From the NCBI GenBank assembly GCA_018500075.1, contig JAHBAN010000091.1, forward strand, positions 1 to 23,042: a stretch of DNA of 23,042 bases. The letters run 5' to 3'. The notes beneath the pieces were generated by a model. The model was not told the DNA's origin, searched no databases, and saw nothing but the letters and a program-made list of their open reading frames with translations. Source of the stretch: Flavobacteriia bacterium. Lineage in GTDB: Bacteria; Bacteroidota; Bacteroidia; Flavobacteriales; Flavobacteriaceae. Below, in pieces: positions 7,293-14,256 of the stretch (position 1 is its first letter; the number at the start of each line of letters is the position of its first letter). A program made the position numbers and the translations under genes.

Positions 7293-7868
7293 GTGCCGTA
7301 TTGGACCGCTCTCCTTGCTCTGGCGCTCGGTCTGCTGGCCCTCTTGGTGTGGCGCCTCTGGCGGCGGTCAGCGCGCATGACCCCTTTGGGGCAGGAAATG
7401 CTGCGTTGGGTCATGGTGGTCGCGGTCGCCCTCGGCATCTACAGCTTCGGCGACAGCCTCATCGCCCCGTTTCGCACCGTCCAGACCATTGACCCCGCCC
7501 TTGGCGTGATCGAACTGCCGCGCGAGGCCGACGGCCATTATTATCTCACCGCCAAGATCAACGGCGTTCAGATCCGGTTTGTTGTGGATACAGGGGCGAC
7601 AGGAATTGTCCTGAGCCAGACCGATGCCAGCCGCGCGGGCCTCAGCCCCGATCAGCTCGCCTATATCCATACCGCAAATACAGCCAATGGCACCGTGCGC
7701 ATCGCGCCTGTGATCCTTGACAGCTTTGATGTGGGCGGCCTTCAGGATCAAAATCTGCGCGCCTATGTCAACGAAGGCGCGCTGGAAGGCTCTCTTCTGG
7801 GCATGAGCTATCTTCGACGCTATGAGAAAATCATTATCACCCGTGACATACTTCGGCTTGAACGCTAA
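7293..7868 (+). CDS. Membrane-anchored retropepsin-like aspartic protease
   Basis: The 191-residue protein has two N-terminal hydrophobic helices (about 5-21 and 38-51), followed by a single retropepsin-like domain. The active-site motif FVVDTGATGIVLS carries D99-T100-G101, and the later LLGMSYLRRYEKIII is the hydrophobic-glycine block that completes the half-domain. Proteins of this kind (TIGR02281-like, gag_asp_proteas-type) carry one active-site Asp and would work as homodimers. The catalytic domain probably faces the periplasm. The start is GTG at 7293, only three bases after the MarC stop. The substrate is unknown; the position in front of trmD suggests co-expression rather than a shared pathway. 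Confidence 0.87.
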   Translation: MPYWTALLALALGLLALLVWRLWRRSARMTPLGQEMLRWVMVVAVALGIYSFGDSLIAPFRTVQTIDPALGVIELPREADGHYYLTAKINGVQIRFVVDTGATGIVLSQTDASRAGLSPDQLAYIHTANTANGTVRIAPVILDSFDVGGLQDQNLRAYVNEGALEGSLLGMSYLRRYEKIIITRDILRLER

Positions 7869-7877
7869 GGCTTTGCC

Positions 7878-8687
7878 ATGACCGATACCGACAACACCGC
7901 CCCCAAATCCCATGGCCGCAAAACATTGCGCCCCTCCCTCAAGCCGCGCGCCTTGATGGAGGACGCGCAGCTCGCCAACACATGGACGGCGCAGGTTATC
8001 ACGCTCTTTCCCGACAGTTTTCCCGGCGTTCTGGGCCAGAGCCTGACCGGCAAGGCGCTGAAAGACGGACTGTGGCAGCTGGATGCGATTGATCTGCGCC
8101 CCTTCGGGATCGGCAAGCATCGCAATGTCGATGACACTCCCGCAGGCGGCGGCGCGGGCATGGTTCTGCGCCCCGATGTGGTCGGCGCGGCCATCGAACT
8201 GGCCCAACAGCGCGCCCAAGTGCCCCTGCCCCTGATCTATCTCAGCCCGCGTGGCAAGCCTTTCACACAATCCATGGCAAAGAGCCTTGCTGCGGGGCCA
8301 GGTGTCACCCTGTTGTGCGGTCGCTTTGAGGGCGTGGATGAACGCGTGCTTGAGCACTACGGCGTGACGGAAGTGTCGCTCGGCGATTATGTGCTCACGG
8401 GCGGTGAAATCGCAGCCCAAGCGCTTTTGGACGCATCTGTGCGCCTGATTCCGGGCGTTTTAGGCAATGCCGACAGCGCCGAGGAGGAAAGCCACTCAAA
8501 CGGCCTCCTTGAGCACCCGCAATACACCAAGCCCGCCGACTGGCAGGGGCGGCACATCCCCGACGTTCTGATGTCAGGACACCATGGCCAAATCGCCAAA
8601 TGGCGTCAGGAAATGTCCGAAGCCCTCACCAAAGCCCGCCGCCCCGATATGTGGCAAGCCGCTTTGGGCTCAAAAACGACGGATTAG
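7878..8687 (+). CDS. trmD: tRNA (guanine-N1)-methyltransferase (m1G37)
   Basis: TrmD methylates G37 next to the anticodon of tRNAs that read CNN/GGN-type codons, using S-adenosylmethionine, and prevents +1 frameshifting. The SPOUT-class knot motifs are intact: LCGRFEGVDERVLEHY, SLGDYVLTGGE and RLIPGVLGNADS. GKHRNVDDTPAGGGAGM is the tRNA/dimer block. At 269 residues it carries an N-terminal extension of about 38 residues before the usual start (VITLFPDSFPG). From memory such an extension (KSHGRKTLRPSLKPRALM) is shared by other Rhodobacteraceae. It follows the protease gene by nine bases. The usual partners rpsP and rimM are absent upstream, while rplS is retained downstream. Confidence 0.97.
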   Translation: MTDTDNTAPKSHGRKTLRPSLKPRALMEDAQLANTWTAQVITLFPDSFPGVLGQSLTGKALKDGLWQLDAIDLRPFGIGKHRNVDDTPAGGGAGMVLRPDVVGAAIELAQQRAQVPLPLIYLSPRGKPFTQSMAKSLAAGPGVTLLCGRFEGVDERVLEHYGVTEVSLGDYVLTGGEIAAQALLDASVRLIPGVLGNADSAEEESHSNGLLEHPQYTKPADWQGRHIPDVLMSGHHGQIAKWRQEMSEALTKARRPDMWQAALGSKTTD

Positions 8688-8920
8688 CCTTGATCTAAAG
8701 ACCTATCACGCCTAGAAGGCACGAGTTCGGAATCACTTTTGTGGCACTGGGCTGTTTGTGCTTTGCGTTTTCTTCGGCGCAGCCTGTTGCACAAGCATGA
8801 TGACAAGAAATGTTGGACTGACTCCGGCGGGCGTAATTTGCGGACCCGACAGAAGACACGGAGCGACAGGACGCGAGAAAACTTCGTGGATAAACCGCGA
8901 GCAAAATTAGGAGATGGTCA
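8688..8920 (+). other. Gap between trmD and rplS, probable rplS promoter/leader
   Basis: These 233 bases hold no convincing gene. TTGGAC (about 8814) and TAATTT (about 8835) resemble -35 and -10 boxes, but with a short 15-base spacer. Downstream is a purine-rich stretch ending in the ribosome-binding site AGGAGATG just before rplS. No strong terminator follows trmD, so read-through into rplS is possible. A ribosomal-protein leader is plausible here but I cannot fold one convincingly. Confidence 0.35.
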
Positions 8921-9298
8921 ATGGACCTTCTAAGAGAAATCGAAGCCGAGCAAATCGCTCAGCTCGGGAAAATAATTCCTGACTTCAAAGCAGGCGACAC
9001 AATTCGCGTTGGCTTTAAAGTGACCGAAGGCGCGCGCACCCGCGTTCAGAACTACGAAGGCGTCTGCATCAGCCGTAAAAACGGCAAAGGCATTGATGGC
9101 TCCTTCACAGTGCGCAAAATCAGCTTTGGCGAAGGTGTGGAGCGGGTTTTCCCACTGCACTCGACAAACATTGACGAGATCACAGTTGTGCGTCGCGGCC
9201 GTGTGCGTCGTGCCAAGCTTTACTATCTTCGTTCGCGTCGCGGCAAATCGGCCCGTATCGTCGAAGATACCAACTACAAGCCACGCGCAGAAGCGTAA
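8921..9298 (+). CDS. rplS: 50S ribosomal protein L19
   Basis: The 125-residue protein is full length and matches L19 throughout: FKAGDTIRVGFKVTEGARTR, the core VQNYEGVCISRKNGKG, FTVRKISFGEGVERVFPLHS and RRGRVRRAKLYYLRSRRGKS. It sits at the 30S-50S interface of the ribosome. The ATG at 8921 follows AGGAGATGGTCA. The C-terminal tail (ARIVEDTNYKPRAEA) is a short, ordinary alphaproteobacterial extension. The next gene, rpmE, starts 14 bases after the stop, so the two form an operon ended by the hairpin at 9557-9590. Confidence 0.98.
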   Translation: MDLLREIEAEQIAQLGKIIPDFKAGDTIRVGFKVTEGARTRVQNYEGVCISRKNGKGIDGSFTVRKISFGEGVERVFPLHSTNIDEITVVRRGRVRRAKLYYLRSRRGKSARIVEDTNYKPRAEA

Positions 9299-9312
9299 GC
9301 GGGAGAGAGACC

Positions 9313-9534
9313 ATGAAAAAAGATATCCACCCCGATTACCACTTCATCGAAGTCAAAATGACCGATGGCACGATCCTCAAGATGCGCTCGACATGGGGCA
9401 AAGAAGGCGACACGCTTTCGCTTGATATCGACCCGACAGTGCACCCGGCATGGACAGGCGGCAACTCGCGCCTTCTGGACGCTGGCGGCCGTGTGTCAAA
9501 GTTCAAAAAGAAATACGAAGGCCTCGGCTTCTAA
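9313..9534 (+). CDS. rpmE: 50S ribosomal protein L31, zinc-free type
   Basis: This 73-residue L31 begins MKKDIHPDYHFIEVKMTDGT and contains STWGKEGDTLSLDIDPTVHPAWTG, the typical alphaproteobacterial form. It has no cysteine at all, so it is the C-minus form without the CxxC zinc ligands. In bacteria with two L31 forms, the C-minus protein replaces the zinc form under zinc limitation; in alphaproteobacteria the C-minus form is commonly the main one. GGGAGAGAGACC precedes the ATG. It is co-transcribed with rplS. Confidence 0.97.
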   Translation: MKKDIHPDYHFIEVKMTDGTILKMRSTWGKEGDTLSLDIDPTVHPAWTGGNSRLLDAGGRVSKFKKKYEGLGF

Positions 9535-9556
9535 GACGCACAGAGTTCTTAAAAAC

Positions 9557-9590
9557 AAACGCCGCCCCACTCCGGGCGGCGTTTTGCTTT
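9557..9590. terminator. Bidirectional intrinsic terminator of rplS-rpmE and tRNA-Leu
   Basis: AAACGCCGCCC (9557-9567) pairs with GGGCGGCGTTT (9574-9584) over a six-base loop. On the plus strand the stem is followed by TGCTTT. On the minus strand it is followed by GTTTTTAAG. It therefore serves both the plus-strand ribosomal protein operon and the minus-strand tRNA-Leu gene that reads toward it. Confidence 0.9.
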
Positions 9591-9616
9591 GGCAAGCTCA
9601 CATCTTGAGGAAAATG

Positions 9617-9700
9617 TGGTGCGGGTGAAGGGACTCGAACCCCCACGCCAAAGGCGCCAGAACCTAAATCTGGTGCGTCTACCAATTCCGCCACACCCGC
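9617..9700 (-). tRNA. tRNA-Leu (TAG)
   Basis: On the minus strand it starts GCGGGTG and ends CACCCGC-A-CCA with an encoded CCA. The anticodon arm CCAGA-TTTAGGT-TCTGG gives anticodon TAG. An 11-base variable arm (CGCCTTTGGCG) forms its own stem, as expected of a class II leucine tRNA. It lies between the rpmE terminator and the Hint-domain gene. A possible -10 box (GTATA on the plus strand, 9712-9716) lies just upstream, with no good -35. Confidence 0.97.
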
Positions 9701-9838
9701 AACAGGGCCGCGTATAGCCAAGGGCCAAATGATTTGCGAGCGGAAATTGCGCGTCTCGCGCGAAAAAAGCACGACATTTACCGTTTGTTGCCCTATCCTT
9801 GATAAAAACTGAGGCAGTCAAAAACATACGGGTGCAAA

Positions 9839-10327
9839 ATGAAGCCCTTTCTCGCAGAAGACTCTGCACAGACTCGGATTTTATCCGAACAGACCGGCGT
9901 CTTGATGGGCAGCACTGTCTTGACACTCGACGGCGCCTTGCCAGTGGAATTCCTGACGGCGGGAGACCGGATCATCACACGCGATTGCGGCGTGGCAGAG
10001 CTGTGTCAACTTGAGGTTGTTGATCTCGATATTCCGATGGTGCGGATCAATCGCGGCGCTCTGGCCCCGAGCCTGCCGGCGCGCCCCGTTCTCCTTCCGG
10101 CGGCTCAAAAACTGCTCCTGCGTGAGACGCATCAGCACATATCCCACCTCGAAAAACCCGCGTTGATCGCAGCGAAACACTTGATTGATGGCCAATCTGT
10201 CTACGCTATCGGCAGGCAGGCAGCACGGCTGTTTCAGCTCGTGTTTCGCGCACCACATATCATCTATGTCGACGGGCTGGAGCTGGCGTGCGAGCGCCCT
10301 CTCGTCCATCAGGATCTTGCCGCCTAA
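9839..10327 (+). CDS. Hint-domain (hedgehog/intein fold) protein, catalytic residues replaced
   Basis: The 162-residue protein is almost entirely one Hint_2-type domain. GSTVLTLDGALPVEFLTAGD (24-43) with RIITRDCG is the N-terminal Hint block, MVRINRGAL is the middle strand, and PHIIYVDGLELACERP is the C-terminal block. In active members the first block begins with a nucleophilic Cys, and a later SPQHR-like block supplies a His. Here the corresponding positions are Gly20 and a PAAQKLLL segment with Gln, so self-cleavage looks unlikely. There is no signal peptide and no attached effector domain. Such Hint proteins are frequent and uncharacterised in Rhodobacteraceae. The stop overlaps the convergent nnrD stop by four bases. 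The alignment of the missing residues is by eye. Confidence 0.75.
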   Translation: MKPFLAEDSAQTRILSEQTGVLMGSTVLTLDGALPVEFLTAGDRIITRDCGVAELCQLEVVDLDIPMVRINRGALAPSLPARPVLLPAAQKLLLRETHQHISHLEKPALIAAKHLIDGQSVYAIGRQAARLFQLVFRAPHIIYVDGLELACERPLVHQDLAA

Positions 10328-11184
10328 ACCCGCAACGCCTTGAACACATTGGGCAAAGCCTCGGGCAAGTCTTCGGCAATCAGCCCCGCACCATAGCCAA
10401 GAGCGCATTCCACGTGGAGCCAGACCGCCGTTTTGGCCGCCTCAAACGGGCACATCCCGCGCGCCAAAAGCCCTGTGATAAAGCCCGCAAGCACATCGCC
10501 TGAGCCGGCGGTGGCAAGCCAGGGCGCCGCACGCGCACCCGCTGCGCTATTCAGGCTGCACCGCCCATCCGGCGTGGCGACAAGCGTGTCGGCGCCCTTC
10601 AGAACGACAACACACCCTGCCCGCGCCGCCGCCGCCCGAACGGCATCGGCCCGACTCCCCTTCTGTGCGCCCGCGGCCTCCCGAAGATCAGGAAACAAGC
10701 GGCCAAATTCGCCCGCATGAGGCGTCACTACGCATTTGGCATGAAGCTGTGCGAAAAGCGCCGCCGGCTCGGCCTCATAAGCGCCCAAGGCATCAGCATC
10801 CAACACTGTGGATCGGCCAGCCGCAAGCGCCACAGGCACGAGGCGTCTGGCCCGCTCAGGCCCCAAGCCGGGGCCAAGACACAGGGCGTTGATCCGCTCA
10901 TCGGCCAAAACGTCACGCAAATCATCCGCCGTCTGGACATTTACCACCATGATAGACGTCACCTGCGACGCCACTTCGATCATCGCCTCATCCGGCACAG
11001 CCAGAGAGACAAGGCCGGCTCCAATCCGCAAAGCCCCCCGCGCCGCCAGCCGTGCCGCCCCTGTTTTGCCCGCGCCACCCGACACAACAAGAGCATGACC
11101 GTAAGTGAACTTATGGTCCCGCAGCTTGCCCAACTCCGCGATAGGCAGGCTGTTTTGCGTGATCAGTCTCGCAGGTCGGCTCAT
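10324..11184 (-). CDS. nnrD: ADP-dependent NAD(P)H-hydrate dehydratase (stand-alone)
   Basis: NnrD dehydrates the damaged cofactors NADHX and NADPHX back to NAD(P)H, a cytoplasmic metabolite-repair reaction. The ribokinase-like fold is complete: VVSGGAGKTGAARLAARGAL (33-52), LGPGLGPERA (103 on), TPHAGEFGRL (154 on), LKGADTLV, and the nucleotide-binding/catalytic GSGDVLAGF (227 on). In many bacteria, and as I recall in most Rhodobacteraceae, this domain is fused behind the NnrE epimerase. Here the protein is only 286 residues and begins right at NnrD. The ATG at 11184 has GAAGGCAGAG upstream. I found no epimerase remnant in the minus-strand frames upstream. It is divergent from glnB. Confidence 0.93.
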   Translation of the reverse strand: MSRPARLITQNSLPIAELGKLRDHKFTYGHALVVSGGAGKTGAARLAARGALRIGAGLVSLAVPDEAMIEVASQVTSIMVVNVQTADDLRDVLADERINALCLGPGLGPERARRLVPVALAAGRSTVLDADALGAYEAEPAALFAQLHAKCVVTPHAGEFGRLFPDLREAAGAQKGSRADAVRAAAARAGCVVVLKGADTLVATPDGRCSLNSAAGARAAPWLATAGSGDVLAGFITGLLARGMCPFEAAKTAVWLHVECALGYGAGLIAEDLPEALPNVFKALRV

Positions 11185-11503
11185 CTCTGCCTTCTTTCAA
11201 TGTCAAATCCAAGCGTTCAGGCCAAGCGTTCAGCCCGAGTGCCCTCTGGCGCGATCAGCAAGGCAGCCTTGCAAAGCCCTCCAACCGCAGCTCATCTTGC
11301 CCGATCCCTTGCCGCCAGCCAGCCGCGCATCCCTTCTCGCGCCGCCGCCCGATTCAATAGCGCCCAAATTTAATGCTCACCGCCTAAAAAATAGGCACAA
11401 CCCATCGCAGACCCCTGATGAGGCTCACGAGTCATCCTATTCGTTTGAGCCTCTCTTTGAAAAGTGTTTTCAAGCTGTGAACCATGATCAAGGAGGCAGA
11501 GCG
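11185..11503. other. nnrD/glnB divergent gap with regulatory elements
   Basis: These 319 bases hold no supported gene. The nnrD-proximal half is GC-rich and contains a direct repeat CAAGCGTTCAG (near 11210 and 11223). The glnB-proximal half (from about 11365) is AT-richer. It carries an NtrC-like site (11381-11396) and an inverted repeat TTGAAAA-AGTG-TTTTCAA (11457-11474), about 30 bases ahead of glnB. The glnB frame can be read backwards through this gap without a stop, but that stretch does not look like protein. Confidence 0.6.
11381..11396 (+). promoter_or_regulatory. Candidate NtrC-binding site upstream of glnB
   Basis: CGCC-TAAAAAATA-GGC fits the CGCC-N9-GGC pattern that I recall for NtrC sites at Rhodobacter capsulatus nitrogen-regulated promoters, including glnB. 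Its core GCCTA-AAAAA-TAGGC is a perfect inverted repeat. A near match (CGCC-N9-AGC) lies at 11346-11361, 35 bases upstream, as expected of tandem sites. The distance to the glnB start (about 110 bases) also fits. Confidence 0.5.
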
Positions 11504-11842
11504 ATGAAGAAAATCGAAGCCATTATCAAGCCTTTCAAGCTCGATGAAGTCAAAGAAGCGCTGCAAGATGTGGGCGTTCAGGGGCTGTCTGTGATCGAAG
11601 TCAAAGGCTTCGGTCGCCAGAAAGGCCATACCGAGCTTTACCGTGGCGCTGAATATGTTGTCGACTTCCTGCCCAAAGTGAAGCTCGAAATCGTTGTTGA
11701 CGATGACTTGGTCGACCAAGCTGTCGAAGCGATTGTCGATGCCGCCAAGACGGACAAAATCGGCGATGGAAAAATATTCGTCTCCCCAGTGGAACAAGCA
11801 ATCCGCATCCGGACCGGCGAAACCGGCCCAGACGCGCTCTAA
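11504..11842 (+). CDS. glnB: Nitrogen regulatory protein PII
   Basis: GlnB is the trimeric nitrogen and 2-oxoglutarate sensor that controls NtrB and the adenylyltransferase acting on glutamine synthetase. The 112-residue length is standard. The T-loop GHTELYRGAEYVVDFLPK carries the uridylylation site Tyr51, and the B-loop DAAKTDKIGDGKIFV is intact. I chose the ATG with AAGGAGG six bases upstream; the longer in-frame extension is noncoding in character. A glnK/amtB pair is not adjacent. The immediate neighbour glnA, 36 bases downstream, gives the classic glnBA operon of alphaproteobacteria. The NtrC-like site upstream suggests nitrogen control. Confidence 0.98.
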   Translation: MKKIEAIIKPFKLDEVKEALQDVGVQGLSVIEVKGFGRQKGHTELYRGAEYVVDFLPKVKLEIVVDDDLVDQAVEAIVDAAKTDKIGDGKIFVSPVEQAIRIRTGETGPDAL

Positions 11843-11878
11843 TTTACTTTCTTACCGCAAACGAAAAGGACCAAGAGA

Positions 11879-13285
11879 ATGAGCACACAAGACGTTCTCA
11901 AGACGCTAAAGGACGAAAACGTTGCCTATGTCGACATCAGATTCACCGACATTCGCGGCAAACTTCAGCACGTAACTGTCGATGTTGATTTGGTTGATGA
12001 AGACTTCCTCGAAGAAGGCTTTATGTTTGACGGCTCCTCCATTGCAGGCTGGAAATCAATCGAAAACTCAGACATGAAACTGATTGTCGATACCGAAAGC
12101 GCCTATATCGACCCGTTCTATGCCGAAAAAACGCTCTGCGTTCACTGCTCGATCGTTGAGCCTGACACAGGCGAAGCCTACGAGCGCGACCCGCGCGGCA
12201 CAGCTCAAAAAGCCGAAGCCTACCTCAAGGAATCCGGCATTGGCGATGTGGCGTACATGGGGCCAGAAGCGGAATTCTTCATCTTTGATGATGTTCGTTT
12301 TGAAAACAAAATCAACAAAGTATCTTACGAAGTTGATGCTGTTGATGCCTCATGGAATACAGATACAGAGTATGAAATGGGCAACTCGGGCCACCGTCCG
12401 GGCCTCAAGGGCGGCTACTTCCCGGTAAACCCGATTGACGACGCACAAGATTTGCGCTCCGAGATGCTCTCGACCATGAAAAGCCTTGGCATGAAAGTCG
12501 ACAAGCATCACCACGAAGTCGCCTCCTGCCAGCACGAGCTTGGCCTTATCTTTGATACGCTGACCAAGCAAGCCGACGAAATCCAGAAGTATAAATACGT
12601 GATCCACAACGTGGCCCACGCGTATGGCAAGTCCGCAACCTTCATGCCAAAGCCGATCTATGGCGACAACGGCACAGGGATGCACGTGAATATGTCGATC
12701 TGGAAAAACGGCAAGCCGCTCTTTGCAGGCGATAAATACGCAGATCTCAGCCAGGAAGCGCTCTACTTCATTGGTGGTATTCTCAAGCACGCAAAAACGC
12801 TCAACGCCTTCACCAACCCCTCGACAAACAGCTACAAGCGTTTGATCCCCGGGTTTGAAGCGCCCGTTCTGCGCGCCTATTCCGCGCGCAACCGGTCAGG
12901 CTGCGTTCGGATCCCATGGACAGAATCGCCCAAAGCCAAGCGCGTTGAAGCCCGCTTCCCCGATCCCTCTGCAAACCCCTATCTGTGCTTTGCAGCCCTT
13001 TTGATGGCCGGCCTTGACGGGATCAAAAACAAGATCGATCCGGGCGAAGCGATGGACAAGAACCTCTATGATCTGCCAGCCGAGGAGCTTGAAGGCATCC
13101 CAACAGTCTGCGGCTCGCTCCGTGAGGCGCTCGACAGCCTTAAAGCGGATCATGCCTTCCTGCTGGCGGGCGATGTGTTCACAAAAGACCAGATTGAAGG
13201 CTATCTCGCCCTCAAGATGGAAGAGGTTCTGCACTACGAGCACACACCCCACCCTGTTGAGTTCGGAATGTATTACAGCTGCTAA
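11879..13285 (+). CDS. glnA: Glutamine synthetase type I
   Basis: GlnA condenses glutamate and ammonia to glutamine using ATP and is the main ammonia-assimilating enzyme. The 468-residue length is that of the dodecameric GSI-beta type. Visible motifs are FDGSSIAGW near the N-terminus, GPEAEFFIFD (metal ligands), the NGTGMHVN active-site segment, the ATP-binding stretch NRSGCVRIP, and KNLYDLP, whose Tyr397 is the adenylylation site used for covalent inactivation. It follows glnB by 36 bases with AAGGACCAAGAGA ahead of the ATG and ends before a strong terminator. Its position a few kb from ammonia-releasing purine catabolism genes is suggestive but may be chance. Confidence 0.99.
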   Translation: MSTQDVLKTLKDENVAYVDIRFTDIRGKLQHVTVDVDLVDEDFLEEGFMFDGSSIAGWKSIENSDMKLIVDTESAYIDPFYAEKTLCVHCSIVEPDTGEAYERDPRGTAQKAEAYLKESGIGDVAYMGPEAEFFIFDDVRFENKINKVSYEVDAVDASWNTDTEYEMGNSGHRPGLKGGYFPVNPIDDAQDLRSEMLSTMKSLGMKVDKHHHEVASCQHELGLIFDTLTKQADEIQKYKYVIHNVAHAYGKSATFMPKPIYGDNGTGMHVNMSIWKNGKPLFAGDKYADLSQEALYFIGGILKHAKTLNAFTNPSTNSYKRLIPGFEAPVLRAYSARNRSGCVRIPWTESPKAKRVEARFPDPSANPYLCFAALLMAGLDGIKNKIDPGEAMDKNLYDLPAEELEGIPTVCGSLREALDSLKADHAFLLAGDVFTKDQIEGYLALKMEEVLHYEHTPHPVEFGMYYSC

Positions 13286-13307
13286 GCTGAGCCTGTCTTA
13301 CAACCAG

Positions 13308-13338
13308 AAAGGCCCGCCCGAAACGGCGGGCCTTTTTT
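13308..13338 (+). terminator. Intrinsic terminator of glnBA
   Basis: AAAGGCCCGCC (13308-13318) pairs with GGCGGGCCTTT (13325-13335) over a six-base loop and runs into six T residues (13333-13338). It is a textbook plus-strand terminator. On the minus strand the T run is shorter, so it may also weakly end the convergent DUF3445 transcript. Confidence 0.95.
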
Positions 13339-13362
13339 GTGGCACAGCTCAGGCTCTCTTGA

Positions 13363-14115
13363 TCAGGGGGTGGCAGAGCGGCGGTTCAGCCCGTCTTGCG
13401 TCAAAACATAGGTGTGAATCCCGAACACAACTGCCTCTGTTTCAGGCAAGCGGCGGATCGTTTGCAGCTCGGATCGCATATATTGGGCGGTCTGCACAAA
13501 CCGTTCGTCGCGGCGGCTATGCGCCGAGCGCGGCTGATGCAACGCCGGATCGGCATACCACAGCGCATTAAACCGCCAAAGCGGCTGAGCGACACGCACA
13601 CCATCAAACAAGCGCTGGACGCGCCGCGCCATGGTGGCATCATAAGAGCCAACCGGTTCATGAATTCCGATCAACGGCTGCATGAATTTCTCCGCCAGCA
13701 ACCAGCTGGCCGGAAAACAAAGCGCCGCCCCTGTCAGAACGTGTTCATCGCCGCTTTTTTGCAAAATACAAAAGTCGTCCTGCGTCAGCTGGGACAGCGT
13801 CAACATCGGATCGCCCCGATCCAGGGCGACAAGGCGGCCATCCGGACAGCGCAGTGTCCCCTGATGGTGCTCAAACCCGTCTTTCTCGCTCAGCGCCGCA
13901 ACCACCAGATCGAGCAATTCCTCCGCCGCTGGGCGGGCTGTCTCATCGAGCGCCAGAACAGTCTCTCGACACTCCGCAACAAGACGCGCCTTCTCGGCCA
14001 ACTGGGCGGCATATGTCTCATCCACCCGCAGCCACTCTTTCGGATCAAGCGGCGAAATCCCCGGCAATGGCCTCGGGGATAACGGATCGTAAGGGATGGT
14101 TTGGTTCAAAATCAT
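13363..14115 (-). CDS. DUF3445 / heme-dependent oxidative N-demethylase-like protein
   Basis: The 250-residue protein matches the DUF3445 family, now called heme-dependent oxidative N-demethylase alpha-subunit-like. It has the N-terminal IPYDPLSPRPLPGISPLDPKEWL, the RCPDGRLVALDRGDPMLTLSQLTQDDFCIL block, LCFPASWLLAEKFMQPLIGIH, and the C-terminal RSELQTIRRLPETEAVVFGIHTYV. In the characterised complex this subunit binds heme and removes methyl groups from methylamines such as dimethylamine. Its companion flavin and iron-sulfur subunits are not here, so the substrate is open. It is convergent with glnA and divergent from dddP, across a 141-base gap that should hold both promoters. The ATG start at 14115 is reasonable. 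Confidence 0.85.
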   Translation of the reverse strand: MILNQTIPYDPLSPRPLPGISPLDPKEWLRVDETYAAQLAEKARLVAECRETVLALDETARPAAEELLDLVVAALSEKDGFEHHQGTLRCPDGRLVALDRGDPMLTLSQLTQDDFCILQKSGDEHVLTGAALCFPASWLLAEKFMQPLIGIHEPVGSYDATMARRVQRLFDGVRVAQPLWRFNALWYADPALHQPRSAHSRRDERFVQTAQYMRSELQTIRRLPETEAVVFGIHTYVLTQDGLNRRSATP

Positions 14116-14256
14116 AGCTGTATTGAACGCCTCAAACCCTTCTTTTCAAGAGGAGAAAGGCAAATCTCAGGATAAAAGCGACATTTCACAGCCGCAAACA
14201 AGCGGCCAGACGCCCCCCTTTCTCCGCAAGCTGCAAAAAAACGGGAGGTCTATGAG

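Noticed and set aside
7368..8420. 350-codon minus-strand frame across the protease and trmD
   Set aside because: It spans two well-supported genes on the other strand and shows no family motif.
8739..8933. 64-codon frame ahead of and into rplS
   Set aside because: It overlaps the L19 start, lacks a ribosome-binding site and has an unlikely composition.
9503..9772. Minus-strand frame through the tRNA-Leu gene
   Set aside because: It is the tRNA read as protein, including the usual GGCGG repeat-like peptide.
11105..11503. N-terminal extension of GlnB by 133 codons
   Set aside because: PII is 112 residues, the ATG at 11504 has AAGGAGG, and the extension runs over the nnrD start and regulatory DNA.
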